A DNA stretch of 64,000 nucleotides from Phoenix dactylifera (taxonomy: Eukaryota; Streptophyta; Magnoliopsida; Arecales; Arecaceae), in assembly GCF_009389715.1 (NCBI RefSeq), contig NW_024067682.1, positions 308,501 through 372,500 of the forward strand, written 5' to 3'. The translations under genes were made by a program, and so were the position numbers. The notes under the pieces were generated by a model. That model was given only the letters and a program-made list of their open reading frames with translations, was not told where the DNA came from and ran no database searches. Position 1 is the first letter of the stretch; the number at the start of each line of letters is the position of its first letter. This document shows positions 33,838-46,048 of this stretch, piece by piece.

Positions 33838-34711
33838 TTACCATAACTTGCATCCTACCATGATGGCGAAATAATCCAGTTGCCAAGTGGAGTCCGTCAT
33901 ATTGTTCAAAAAATAGAACTCTTGGTTGAACACTGTCTCCACCTCCCTATTATGATTGTGGACTAGAACTTCCATCATTTCCTTCCCACCAATTGACCTC
34001 ACCGACACTGCTACCAAGAAGATGGTAGCAGCCCTCCCTAATGTGTCTGGGTGGTGCCTTAGGGGCTTGCTAATGAGGGTAATACTTTAGGCTAGTTAAC
34101 TGAGGTGGCTAGAAAAGTTTGTGAGTGCGAAGGGATCATTGGAGTCGAGGAGGTCTTAAACAGCAAGATAGTGTTCCTTCTCAGCATGAGTAGCAATGAG
34201 AGGGGGTGGAGTTTGGCAACATAGATAGGGAAAGTGGTAGCGTAGGCCTCGAGGCCCAAGTGCCTCGGTTGCTCATCCTTGAATAGGAAAGCATGAAGGT
34301 TGTTGTAGTTGAGAAAGATGGTACGACCATCATGGTTGAGGACGAGCCAAAGGGAAGACTCGTGGCTAAGGCCAAAGATGAGGAGGTAGCAAAGAGTGCA
34401 GCATAGGAGGATAATAGTGGCGGTGCGCAAGTTAGGGTCGGCCATGCACTAGGGGATGGAGGATGAGGTGTCGTCAAAGAGAAGCATGTTAAAATGGGGG
34501 ATAGGAGGGGAAGAGGATGGGAGGCAAAGGTGCAGAGGTTTGGTGGTGAGGTGGTGGTGGATAAGAGGAGGAAGAGGAGGGAGGCAAAGGTTAAGAAAAA
34601 AAGAAAAGCGGATATGAGGCAAAGGCAATGACAAGATCCCGACAAGGAGAGTGTTAGCTTGTGAGATGTGGATTGAAGGAAACATAGCTTCATATTGTTG
34701 GTACTCTTCAT
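33838..34711 (-). pseudogene. DUF579 (IRX15 / glucuronoxylan methyltransferase-like) pseudogene
   Basis: The minus-strand start MKSTNNMKLCFLQSTSHKL is followed by a hydrophobic segment (LISAFLFFLTFASLLFLLL), the N-terminal anchor pattern of Golgi DUF579 proteins. In another frame (34445 down) come LRTATIILLCCTLCYLLIFG, then GLSHESSLWLVLNHDGRTIF and LGLEAYATTF. These match the family signature around NFLVFGLGHDSLMW...LNHGGRTVFL and LEAY. A third stretch (about 34080-33838) reads HPDTLGRAATIFLVAVSVRS and HNHNREVETVFNQEFYFL, then DYFAI, matching the C-terminal part. At least two frameshifts and internal stops separate these pieces, and the glycine of the conserved GHDS/GHES motif is Ser. The gene is intronless like many family members. 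Its intact relatives act in xylan biosynthesis; this copy cannot. Confidence 0.75.
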
Positions 34712-34732
34712 ATCTTTGCATAAAGAGAAGAG

Positions 34733-35122
34733 GTGCCATCATCCCCTTTTTCACCACCATCTTCTTCCTGCTTTTCACCTCCTGCTGCTATTTCACTGTT
34801 ATCTACATCACCGTCCTTTCCTACCATCCTTGGCATTATCCTCACCAACAATAGCGAGCTTGTCTTCTACCTCTTCGGATTTCTCATCTGTGTTGGCTCT
34901 ACCATTAGTTGTGTCCTTCAAGTTTATCGTCCAGGACATCCTGCCCATACTATCAAGTGCTTCAACTTTATGAACATTGTCATGTACATAGCCTCCAAGG
35001 CCGCCACCATGCTCCGCCTCCTCTCCCTATGGTCGGAGGGCATCATTGTTCCTGCCATCACCGTTGATGATCGTCATTCATCTTGCTCCTCTTCCCTAAT
35101 AAAGTCATGGATGGAGGAGTAG
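34733..35122 (+). CDS. Unrecognised open frame, hydrophobic, possibly a gene fragment
   Basis: A 129-codon open frame starts just upstream of the DUF579 pseudogene and runs divergently from it. The C-terminal half (ELVFYLFGFLICVGSTISCV, then YRPGHPAHTIKCFNFMNIVM) is less low-complexity than random frames nearby and has membrane-segment-like stretches. The N-terminal part is a Ser/Pro-rich run. I do not recognise a family. It may be a fragment of a membrane protein gene or chance. Confidence 0.2.
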   Translation: MPSSPFSPPSSSCFSPPAAISLLSTSPSFPTILGIILTNNSELVFYLFGFLICVGSTISCVLQVYRPGHPAHTIKCFNFMNIVMYIASKAATMLRLLSLWSEGIIVPAITVDDRHSSCSSSLIKSWMEE

Positions 35123-36485
35123 TCGCTGGGGTGGTGGCGGGACATGGAGTTAGGGAAGGAGAAGAAGCAACAAAGAAACATTATAATAAAGGTTAATTTT
35201 GGAAGAAAATCTTATCAATATGGGCGCAAGATAGTGGATGTGTTGATTTAAGCTACTAGCTGGTTGATAGAGATGGATGGAAAAGGTGGAATTGACTCAA
35301 ATTAAAACTTTTTAAAGGAGGAACCTCGACGTGACCTAGCGCCTCCAAGGTCTTTTGCTCCCCATTTGAAAGGCTGAGCGCCTTTGTCAAAGCTTTCCTA
35401 GGTGGCCCTCAGAATGTGTTGAAACCCTAGGATTGCTTGGACAATGCAAAAAAGAAGGCCTTCCAATCATGGATTGAAGAAGGACGAACCCTAAATAATT
35501 GATGGCTTTTTCAAGTAGAAAAATACCACCATCCGTGCTCAAAAGGATGCTCCTTCAGAATGAAGAGAGCTTAGAAAAGCTCCATGGTGGGCTGAACATT
35601 GTGTAGATCTAAGAAAGATAACAATGATCTATCAAGAATTGGGGACCAATTGGGTGGAAACCAAATGAAATCAATCTAGTAGTTGGATGATAGAAAAGTG
35701 AAGGGGGAATCTCAGGCTTGCCTTTAGAGTGTCCTCAAAAAGGCAGAGCTGATCTGGAAGGCAGCTAGTGGCCCTTTCCTCGAGCCCGAGCAATCTAAAG
35801 CTAAAACTATCAAGAACGAAGTAATGACTCTTAAACTTATCTAAGTTTCTCTGGTCCAAATTCATTCTTTTGGCACATGGACCATAGAAAACCTCTGACT
35901 TCAATGAAGTTGCCCTCAAGCTAGCAAAACCCGAGCTCAATGATGAATTGGAGCTGGAAGACCAGCTCACCCACAAGCCACTAATCATGACTCGCTTAAG
36001 GCAATGGCAACAGAAAGAGGAAAGAAGAAGGGAACGAGAAAAGAAAAGAATCTATTGACCTAAAAGTATGAGAGGAAGGGACTGCACTGAACAAATCAGG
36101 GACATCAAGCTACACAGCAACCGAGCAATGGAATGACCTTAGCAAAAACTCTAGAAGTCTCCAAATGAGACACCTTATATAGGATCTTGAATTGCTCAGA
36201 TCTACACACTCAATTCACTTCATAGCCCAGCGAGCTGCTATGCGTTGTGCCAATATTGATCGTCAATCATTCATGAGGTGTCTCAAGAAGGCAAAATTCC
36301 GCAATGCGCCATTTGGAAATTTTTCGCCCAAAATTTAATGCCTCATCTAGAAGCTTCTTGGTTAGACCAAGCAAACTTTGAGTCAAATTAAGGTGACCTA
36401 ACTCAATTAGCTAACATTTGGATGACTCGGCTACTTCCTTCGCTTGAGCTAAGATATTAACTCGGACTCGAAAGCTGGAGGCAAG
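35123..36485. other. Gene-free stretch, possibly internal region of a decayed LTR element
   Basis: No intact coding region. A plus-strand frame at about 35890-36057 reads LNDELELEDQLTHKPL and a Lys/Arg/Glu-rich tail, but no domain was recognised. The stretch ends in a purine-rich 'gaaagctggaggcaag' immediately before the putative LTR, the position of a polypurine tract. Confidence 0.3.
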
Positions 36486-36957
36486 TGATATGGCTTGAAT
36501 TCGATGCCCATTAGCCGTTACCACTAAGATCTATCACCCAGTAGTGGTGCAACATGTGGCAAGCACAATCAAAGCCCAAGTAGATTAGCAGAAGTAGTTA
36601 CAGACCTACGTACTTAAGGGGTGTAATTAAGAGCGGATGGTTATAGCCCATCAACTGATCTCAGAGCCAAAGTGTAATGAAACCACAGTCTCGCCTCTAT
36701 ATAAATAGGGCCTAGGGACCTTGGCAAACATCTCATCTTTAATCTACTCTTACTCTTCATAGCTTGTACTTTGAAATCTCCTTCTCTATTCTATTCCATC
36801 AAAACTCTGCTTGATAAGTATTGGAGAATCCCATGTTGGATTAGGTCCGGTAACCTTTGATCCTTTCTTTGCTCATAGGTTGGACTTTAACTTTGAATAG
36901 ACTAGCCGGTATCCATCAATTCACCAACTTCGATAAGTCTGGTTTTGGGCGACAACA
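36486..36957 (+). mobile_element. Putative 3' or solo LTR (about 472 bp) next to the LINE
   Basis: Starts TGATATGG directly after a polypurine-like 'ctggaggcaag' and ends 'gggcgacaaca'. It has a TATA-like 'ctatataaatag' at about 36695, all in the expected order for a plant gypsy-type LTR. LINE sequence begins right after the terminal CA. No partner LTR or TSD was found, so both ends are inferred. Confidence 0.4.
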
Positions 36958-36984
36958 AATATCTTTGTTGGAACATTCATCTTT

Positions 36985-39261
36985 CTTCTTTCTAAGGCGT
37001 AGTCTGAGCAAGTGGAACCAGGAGGAGGTGGGTAATATCTTCAGGAGAGTGGAGGAGTCTGAGGCCGTGATGGCACAGCTGCAGACCCTTGAGGAATAAT
37101 AGGGGGGCTGATTGAGGAGGAGCAGGGGGAGCTTAGGAGGCAGTTGGCCAAACACTACTCTCTTCTTAGATAGAGGTCTTGTGGAGGCAGAAATTCAGGG
37201 TCTAGTGGACTACTGACGGAGATCGGAACACGAGATTCTTTCACCAGTCGACCATCATCCTGAGGCAGAGATACAAGATCAGCAGAATAGGGGATGAGGG
37301 TGGCCAGATGACTGAGGAGCTGAATGACATCAGGAGGGTGTTGGAGCAATTCTTCTGCTTCAGGTGGATGGAGCAGGGAGTTACGACAGGAGGAGGGTTT
37401 GGGCCAGCCCCTGGGGTGACTGTCCTCCAGGGAGAAGAATGCATCACTGATCAGCCCGGTATCAATGATGGAGGTTTGGGAGGCCTTATGGTTCTTGGAA
37501 GAGGACAAGGCCCTGGGGCCGGATGGTTCTCCTTTTCTTTAGGAGGTACTGGCACATTGTTAGAGAGGATGTGATGGCAGCGGTTCTGCATTATTCTCCA
37601 CCTTCATTATGTCTCCATCTGCCTTCTTCTGCTACTAGATTTGCTTGCGTGGGTGTGTCTTCCTCTTTTTCTTTGGTTGATCTATGACATCATCCGCTTG
37701 GTCATCTGTCTTGTGATCATTTGAGTACTTTAGTTCGTAGTGGTGTCATAGGTAGTGTCCCTATGTCGGAGTTGTCTCCATGTATGACCTGTAAACTGGG
37801 AAAACAGTTGGCCTTCATCACATTACTTCCAAAGAGCCAGGTCATTTTCGGCCAATTAGCCTTTGCAATACTCTGTATAAAGTAGTTGGCAAGATTGTAG
37901 TTCATAGACTGAGAGGCATATTGCTTAGACTTATCAGCATGGAGCAGAAAGCTTTTGTTGGTTGTCGGTCCATCTTCGACAACGTTTTGATTGCTTATGA
38001 GTTCATGGCAGACCTCCAGCGAGCACCCGAAGGGAGGAGTCTGATGGGGGTAAAGCTGGACATGGAGGGAGTGTATGACCAAATGAGGCAGAGTTTTGTG
38101 GCGCACTCTCTTGAGTCCTTCGGCTTCCACCAGGTATAGATCAGATGGATCTTGGGCTGCATCCAGTCACCGGCCTTTGCCATCCTCATGAACAGCTCTC
38201 CCACCCGCTTCTTCAAGTCCTTAGTGAGGCACGACAGGGGTGTCGATTGTCGCCACTACTTCTTATCATCTGTGTGGATGCTTTATCGAGAGCGCTTTTG
38301 GCATGCCATAGAGACCCAGAAGTTGGAGGCATACTGCCCTGCACCAGGTGCGACTCGAATCTCCCACTTACTTTTTGCTGACGACTGTCTACTATTGGCC
38401 TGGGCGACGAGGCACTTAGCATAGGTGATCCAAAGGGTCCTAGGGGAGATTATGAGGCCTTGGGGCAGTGGGTCAACCTGACAAGGTCAGCCGTCCGTTT
38501 CAGCCCGAAGATCAAGCCGTGGGTGAAGACTTCCATTATGGAGATTTTGGGTATTGGGGAGCAGGAGGGTGCCCTGATGTACCTAGGGTTGTCGGTCACT
38601 GGGCGACTACTATGTAGGAGGGAGTGTGTGTGTGTCTTGGGAGCAGAGTATTAGAGGCAGATTGGAGGGTTGGCACGCGAGCTCTCTTTCCATGATAGAT
38701 AGGGTTATTCTAGTGCGGTCTGTTTTTAGCTCCATCCCAATATATCTCCTCTCCAATACCATCGTGCCCATGGTTCCGCTAAGGACGATGGAGCGTCTTA
38801 TTCGGTGCTTCCATTAGAGTCAGCGAGGGGGAGGGAGAGGTGTGCACCTGCTTGCCTGGGATGTGATCTATTAGCCGATGAGTGATGGTAGTCTCGAGAT
38901 CTACTCCTTGCTTGAGCAGCGCAAGGTACTTGCTACCAAACATGCAGCCAGGTTTCTCCTTGAGCTGGGCATTTTGTGGGGCTCCTTAATGAGGGCCAAG
39001 TACGAGGAGTCGACAGGGACTCCCGTCTTCCACGCGAGCCGCTGCAGTTCCTTCATTTGGAGAGAGAGCCACACTCGTGGCCCGGGGGTTCTAGAGGCAA
39101 TCAGGTGGGAGGTTGGTGATGGGCAGGCAGTTGATATCCTTGAGGATAGGTGGTTAATAGCGATGCTCCTGAGTGGGTGGTCTACCTTTCTTGATCCAGT
39201 GTGGTTGGCGGGATGCAGAGTCAGTAATCTTCTTGTTCTAGAGGAGCGAAGGTGGGGTGCA
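36985..39261 (+). pseudogene. LINE reverse transcriptase, decayed
   Basis: Recognisable pieces in order: LRRSLSKWNQEEVGNIFRRV (RT upstream linker); ISMEQKAFVGCRSIFDNVLI (37936 on); VKLDMEGVYDQM (about 38050); SHLLFADDCLLL (about 38362, the RT catalytic FADD box, intact); MYLGLSVTGRLLC (about 38576); SIPIYLLSNTIVPM. These are in at least three frames with several stops, including two adjacent stops at about 37097, so no protein can be made. Confidence 0.85.
39257..39261 (+). repeat. Copia target-site duplication, left copy (GTGCA)
   Basis: GTGCA immediately precedes the 5' LTR and recurs at 60278-60282 directly after the 3' LTR. Confidence 0.95.
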
Positions 39262-41414
39262 TGTTAGAAGTATGCCCTAGAAGCCAACGTGGCTGATGCA
39301 TATTTGTAATCTGAGGCATAAATTTCTAATTTGACTCTTATTAATAAATAAGATTGGGCAATTTATTTTTCATTTATGTTTGTATGTGTCCACGAATCGT
39401 CCAAGAAATTAATAGATGATGACACATATTCTCAAGAAGTTGAGAATTTGAGGCATATGTCATTAGGGATTAATTTCTAAATGCTCCTGATCGATGGATC
39501 CATCACGAGGGACGGTGATCGATCCGCTGAGATTAGTGCACAGATTACTTAGTCAGATGGATGAGTCTCGAGTCCACGGTGTAGAGACACTGGAGTGATT
39601 ATACAAGTACTGAGCATGACCAAAGATAGTAGTCACATGGATGTCTATCCACTTGTCAGTGACTACTTATGCTGCAGTTGTATGACTGGTCCTTTGACCT
39701 GCGATGCCTCAGCTATTCACTATGAGGTTGCTGTAGTTTGACGAGCATGTGAACTTGGGCCCTAGCCATTCGGGTTCTTCTAGTACGGATTGGCTACAGT
39801 AGGTTCATTTTAGAATAGGGTTGCATCTAGATAGGATCTATCGATCTTGATAGATTAGGAGTGATCCTATATGATTTATGAGACAGTTCGATAAATTTCT
39901 GGTCAGGTATTTTGGAAAAAGACTTTTCCATATCTCGAACTGGAAGTTGTATAAATTTGACATATGACAGACGATGGGGTTTGACGAGATATCCATAACC
40001 TCCATCACATCGGGATCCATGGTAGAGGGATTGTATCATACGCTAACTGCACCTAGAGATTTAGACATTCCATTCTGCTGGGTTGCCACCATATACTGCT
40101 AGGTGTCACTAGTGGATTGTGAGACTCGAAGGTATTCACTTGGTGATCAGTGAACCCTAAGAGTAGAACTGAAATCGTTTCAGTCCACTGAAAGGAGTTT
40201 CAGTGATATTGAGATGGAGATCTCAATATCTCTCACTACTAGTCAGAATAGAACCTACGGGGTCACACACATAGAGAATTTAATTAGTCAGACTATCATA
40301 ATTATGATTTAGAATCACAATAGAAATCAATCATCAATATGATTGGTGATTGAATTAACCCACTAAGTGTTAGTAAGTTAATGAAAAAAAAATTAAGTGG
40401 AATTGAATGCAATTGGATTGCAATTAGGCTGATTTAATGAGCCAAATCAAATTAGGTTCATGATTGGGTCAATTTGATTAAACCAAGGTTTGTGCGGATT
40501 TTAAAGACCACATGTCGTCGTAGGATGAATATGACTTAAGTCATGTTCACACTATGCGGACTTTAAAGTCCACATGACGTCGTAGGATGCATGCTCCCAA
40601 ATCAATTAATTCTTCTAATGAGATTAGAAATCCTAATGTGATTATAAAATTAATCAATTGATTAAGTAGACACATATTATACATCTATGAGCACAAGGAT
40701 TGGACACTTGGCATTAATGCAAGGGTGGGTTATAGTCCCATACTCCTAATAAGATTAGAAGAGGCCCTAAATCCAATCTATAAAAGGGTAGCAAGGAAGA
40801 CATTATGAATCAATTCTCTCCTCTTCCTCTCCACGCCTCCTCTTCTTTCATCCTCCTTCTCCACGGCAGCAAGGGGTCTTCATCCTCCTCTTCTTCCACG
40901 GTAGCAAGGCAAGGAAGATCCACGTGCAAGGTTCCTCCTTCCTCTTCCTCCATTGCGAGTAAGATCAAAGAAGAAAGGGTTCTTCTTCAAAGAGGTATTT
41001 TGCAGATTTCTTCCAATCTATTTGATAGTCATGAGAGGTTTTTGCAAGAAGCTAGCACTTCGGTAAGACTCTATCTGAGATGATTAGATCCTCGTGTGGA
41101 TACCTTTAGAGGCCGGACACATGTGCGGCTTAACCAGGCACCTAGAAAGATCATCAGGCTGCGTTGTTCTATACTTGCAGAATTTTTGAAGATGAGATAT
41201 TCAAATTATTAACTTTTGATTTTTGTTTCAATTTTATGAATCTTAATCAACCTCCTCAGATCCTAATCTTCCCTTCCAAATGAGTTTAAAGATCTTCTGG
41301 ATTTGGATCCAGAAATTTTTTTAAATTCTACGATCCGAGGCACGTTCATACGATGAACGACATCCCGTTCGAACTTCGCTGCGAACGTCGCATCGAACGG
41401 GGCGTATCTCAGCA
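39262..41414 (+). repeat. Copia 5' LTR
   Basis: TG...CA, 2153 bp. A TATA box 'ctataaaaggg' at about 40779-40790 is followed about 25 bases later by a C/T-rich R/U5 region (40815-40960) encoding a spurious Ser-rich frame. Compared with the 3' LTR it lacks a 13-14-base segment near 39605 and a 22-base segment near 40460. Confidence 0.95.
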
Positions 41415-41415
41415 G

Positions 41416-41427
41416 TGGTATCAGAGC
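41416..41427 (+). other. Copia primer-binding site (tRNA-iMet)
   Basis: TGGTATCAGAGC, complementary to the 3' end of plant initiator tRNA-Met, one base after the 5' LTR end. Confidence 0.9.
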
Positions 41428-41689
41428 CATGGTTCTAGGAAGCATGCTTAGGACTTAAGAATTGATTACCACGTTTTTAATCTGATTTTTAAAAAATTAT
41501 GCTTGCTGAATTTTCTGCATGCTGAAATTTCAGGTTGCTGAAATTTTCAGCATGCAGATTTTTATTTGCTTTGATCTTGCAAATTATTTTAGAATTGCAA
41601 TTAGATTACAATGTTTGAAATCAAGTAATGCATGATCTGAAATTCAAAGAAAGCATAATAGATTAAAAGTTTCAGATCTGAAAAAATAT

Positions 41690-42010
41690 ACATGAGATGC
41701 ATGTGGTAATCATAATGTTCATACTTGTTTAAGGTTATGTTTAAAATAATGTATGCATGAGATGTATGTATTAGTTAAACAAAATTTATTTGCATTAGAT
41801 GTAAATAAAATTTTTAAACAATAGGACATTTACATAAGATGTAAACTGAAACAATTATGTCATTTACATAAGATGTAATCACATAATATATGAAAAGGGT
41901 TTCATAATTACATAGGATGTAAACCTGAACTAATGTGACATTTACATAAGATGTAAATCGAATGACATATGGTATGGGGTAGATGGCTACATTAGATGTA
42001 AATCCCAAGA
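41690..42010 (+). repeat. Interspersed short repeats in the copia leader
   Basis: Variants of 'acataagatgtaaa' occur about seven times (for example 41831, 41868, 41914, 41945, 41988), spaced irregularly by 30-50 bases. Further on, 'ccaataactattaggtgagg'-type units occur three times (about 42382, 42460, 42566). Their role is unknown. Confidence 0.6.
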
Positions 42011-42946
42011 GACCTAAAACTTTCCTAAATCAATTGAGAGTGAACGATACATTGAGCTAGCCATATTTGATTAATTGATCTAATTGGTGTCTAGGCAAGC
42101 TCAAAGGTGGTTACTTAATTAGGACCTTACTCTCTGAGTAAGGAAAGTCTTCCATCTGCTTATCTGGCCAATTGATCGATTACCTCCTATGAAAAGCTCA
42201 AAGTTGGAATCACTAAGATCTGATTACCAATATTAAGTCGATTGGTCTTCCACCGTAGTAGAGTTGCTAAGAACTTTCTGGCGTTGATTAGTCTCGGCTG
42301 GATACAGTGGGCTAGTTGCATCGGGGGATTGGACCTCCTTATTAACATGAGATATTGTGGGGTAAAGGTGGGTTTGGGCTCCAATAACTGTTAGGTGAGG
42401 ACCCAATCATAGCTTTATTTTCGCAGGATATACGGTGGGTCTGACTTAACCAAGGAACGGGTCCAATAACTATTAAGTGAGGTCCTTATGACTTGGAGAC
42501 TAGGTTAGCTCAATATGCTTATGAAACATTGTACAAGAGTTGTACACTCATCGTCTATGTGTCTCCGATAACTATTAGGTGAGGTGACATTTAGATTGGT
42601 GGGACCGAAGCACCCCACTCGAAACCCTAAGTCGCAGGTTTCCATATCTTTATCAGGGGAGTATGAGAGATCCGAGAAATAGTGAAAGGATTTGATCCAA
42701 TTTTGTTTTAAAAGTTCCTAAAATAAATTAATGTCAAATACAAATTTCTAATTAGAATCTTTACTCTCTGCAGATATCAATAGCTTCCAACCCGATAATT
42801 CGAATTCTAGATAATAATAGGTTGACCGGACCAAACTATAAAGATTGGCTCCGCAACTTGAAGATTGTCTTGAGTTGTGAAAAGATAGCTTATGTTCTTG
42901 ACCATGAACTCCCGGTGTTACCAACCCGTGCAACCAATGAGCAGCA

Positions 42947-42951
42947 TGAGA
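42947..42951 (+). repeat. Gypsy target-site duplication, left copy (TGAGA)
   Basis: TGAGA flanks the gypsy element at 42947-42951 and 54277-54281. Keeping one copy restores the copia gag frame (EQHEM then HAKWL). Confidence 0.95.
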
Positions 42952-44598
42952 TGATGCGAAAATAAAACTGCTCTCCCAAGTGCAGAAGAATCGCACAAGC
43001 AGTAAAACTCGGGAGTTCGAGGTCGAATCCTCAGGGAACGGTATATGTATTATTAGTGTAACTTCAGATGTAGTTTTTAGTTGATTTTTTTTTTTGAAAT
43101 TAAAAGCAGCGAATAATAGGTGAATTAAACAAAGTTCAATAAGATAGAGATGGTTAGGGATCCAGAATCCCCCTTGATAATATTACTCTCAACAAATAAA
43201 CTCGGCGATTATCGATCAAGGATCAATTAAATAAAATAGTTCTAATCATGAAATATATCGTTTGACTACATGAACTCAATGTTTAAGCATTCATCGTGTC
43301 AATTATGTCTACGACAAATCAAATATCAGAGCAACCCATGCATCAATAAATATAAAACATGATGAATCTATCTAATAAATAAATAAGAGAGAATCAGAAC
43401 ATATGAAAAGATATAACTCAATTAAAACCAAGGTTCAGAGTTTACTTCAAGAGAGTAACAAGTCAAGGGTCCTCCTATCACCCTAAACCAAAGGATTTAG
43501 CAAGCCATTACAAACACCAACATCTCTCCCTTTCTCACTCTTTTTTTTTTTCTTTTTCTTTTCGGAAACAGGGCATCCCCTGTTTCCCTTTCTCCTTTTT
43601 TTTTGTTTGAAACCACTGCCGCCCCGGCTCCTCTCTTCTCCCTTTTTTTATTTCAATCGCAGAGACCTCATTTCTTCCTCCCGAATGAGGGCTATATAGA
43701 TGGCGTTTGATCCCCCCTGAGCGCACGCGGTGGAGATGGGCGGATGGAGGGGGATCTCGAACGTTGATCGCGGGCGGATCCGGCGCTGATCGGTGCGACG
43801 CTTCATGGGATGCTGGGTCACGGGCTTGGGCGAACGCTATGGAGGAGGTGAATGGCTGGATGGTGATGATCACTGGCTCACGGATGGCTGCAGGCGAGAT
43901 CGAATGCGTGAGAGGCGTCGGAGAAGAGCGGGATGCTGGGAGATTGAATGCTGTGCGAAATTAGGGGTCCTCCATGCGACGAAGATGAACATCTGAACGC
44001 GATCGGGAAGAAGGTTGGCTCGATCCAGAATCATAGCCAATCCCGACTGATTCAGGGGGTTGAGGAGCTGATCTTGGCTGGGCGGTGATCGCGGACGAAC
44101 GCATGGATGGGTGAATCACGGAGGCTGGGATCATGGAAGACGTTGACTGCGGAGGCTTTGAAACGGGAAAATGAAATGATGTGGAGGAGCTGGGATGTAA
44201 GGAATCAGTGGAGGAGGCAAGCGGATGCGTGGGAGGTGATCGCGGGATGATCACGGGAAGGTGGAAGATCATTGGTGCGGATGGAATCAGGATGCTAGGA
44301 TTGGGTGCGCGGAACAAGATCACAGATCCTGGCTCACGGACGGCTGGAAGCTTGAGTTGCATTGCGGAATGTGGGAAGTCGCTTGGGGTGCGCGGAAGAA
44401 GAGTCATGGACTCTGTTCTGCAGTAGGGAGGATGCATCCTTTTTTAGATGAATTTATATAAAATAATGTTAAAAATTATAATAAGTGCTAAGGATAAAAT
44501 ATTAATCATGCAAATGTTAACATCTATTATTTATCGTTATTTTGCTAGCATTAAGCTAAGTTAATTGGTACTTAGATCGCACTTTTGTGCTCTCATCA
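42952..44598 (-). repeat. Gypsy 3' LTR (element orientation minus)
   Basis: 1647 bp with TG/CA ends. It carries a TATA box, seen on the plus strand as 'ctatatagatgg' at 43690. It differs from the partner LTR by scattered substitutions and a roughly 10-base indel near 43368. Confidence 0.95.
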
Positions 44599-44613
44599 TA
44601 CCCCCCAATCTCT
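44599..44613 (-). other. Gypsy polypurine tract
   Basis: On the minus strand AGAGATTGGGGGGTA lies directly against the start of the 3' LTR. Confidence 0.8.
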
Positions 44614-46048
44614 AGCAATTCAGAGTAAATAATAACATGAGAGTACAAAAAGTGTTGGTCAATCCTTTGACTTTTTATTAAAGCTAAAGATATAAAACTA
44701 AGATATGTACCCACTTTCGTAGGGCATCACGATTACACTTAGCACGTGCAACAAGCCGTTGAACCCCTAGGTTACCTAGTGGACGAGTGTTGTCTCGTAA
44801 GGATTTTCAGAGATGTTACCCACAAACATTATGAATGATATGACATGAGGTCCTCAATTCTAAGCTAATACCCATGTAATTAATATATATTTTCAGGCAT
44901 GGCAACTATCAAAGCAAGGGAAAATATGAAAGTGTAGTGTGCATAAAATAGTATGACTTTCTCAGAGTACTAATACCTCCACCACAACATGGTACCGCTT
45001 GAATTTTAGGTGTACTACTCAAGTTCACAAGTGTTTACTACAGTTTATTAGAGCCTGATTCATCAAATTTTCGAAATATCTCATGTTGTCTAAAATTGTC
45101 AAAAATGGTTCGCATAAAAAGAAGGAACTATCAATCCCAACTAAATATCCAAAGTACACAAAGGTTCAATACAATGGAGTCAAACCAGCCATTACCACAT
45201 GTCACTGGGTTTAGCCCGACCAACCCTATTCATGCTTATTTTTATTTTTGAACACATATGATGATTACAATAGTCCAACCCCCTTAGGTTCTAGCAAGGT
45301 CCATGTAGCGAGTTTTCGACCAATGACTCCTGATCCAGTTGGCTCAAAGCATTAGGTGAAACACCCCTCGGGCTTAATTACTCGAACCAGACTACGCCAC
45401 GAGGTTAGACTTGTCATCTCCTCATTTTTTTATTTTTTTAATTATTTTTTTATTTTATTTTTTTTATTTTATTTTTTGCAAAATAGAGAAGGTAAACTGA
45501 ACCATATAATGTGACTGTATCGTGACTATAGAACATAAGACACTTAGATGATCTAGCCAGGGTATTCAACCTCTATCTTTATATGAAAACCAAATCATGA
45601 ACCTTATAGTACGGACAAGGATACTCGTACTTCTTTTACAGATATGGCTTAATAAAAATGCATTAAACAAATGTGAAATCCTGAGGCCTTCCTATAATCA
45701 TTAAGTACATGTGCGGGGATCTAATAATAGATCTCTGATCAGTCATAATATGCATGTGTTCCTTGCCTTAATAGTTGCACAAACTTAATATGAAAATACA
45801 TGTGCATTGGTAATAAATCAAATGCAAAAATATATATTTTTTTTTGCAAAATACTTTCCTCCCCCCAACTTAAATATTGCATTGTCCTCAATGTAATAGA
45901 TACAAGAAATATTTATATGAGAGACAGTAGAGAAAATAATATTGGAGAGAAGGGAAATACCTTGAGCTGTTGATATCCAGAAAATAAGACCTACAAAACT
46001 AGAAAAAATATAATTCTAACTAATATACACATACCTTTGCCTTCATAT
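44614..46048 (-). other. Non-coding region between gypsy pol and 3' LTR
   Basis: In Athila elements an env-like frame often lies here. No frame of useful length or with membrane-protein features is present. An A/T homopolymer-rich block is at 45420-45480. Confidence 0.6.

Noticed and set aside
40805..41083. Ser-rich frame in the copia LTR, also at 59668
   Set aside because: It falls in the R/U5 part just after the TATA box and comes from the CT-rich leader; no domain.
43535..44437. Arg/Pro/His-rich frames in the gypsy LTRs, duplicated at 53178-54115
   Set aside because: They lie wholly inside the LTRs and appear in both copies on both strands; no gene evidence.
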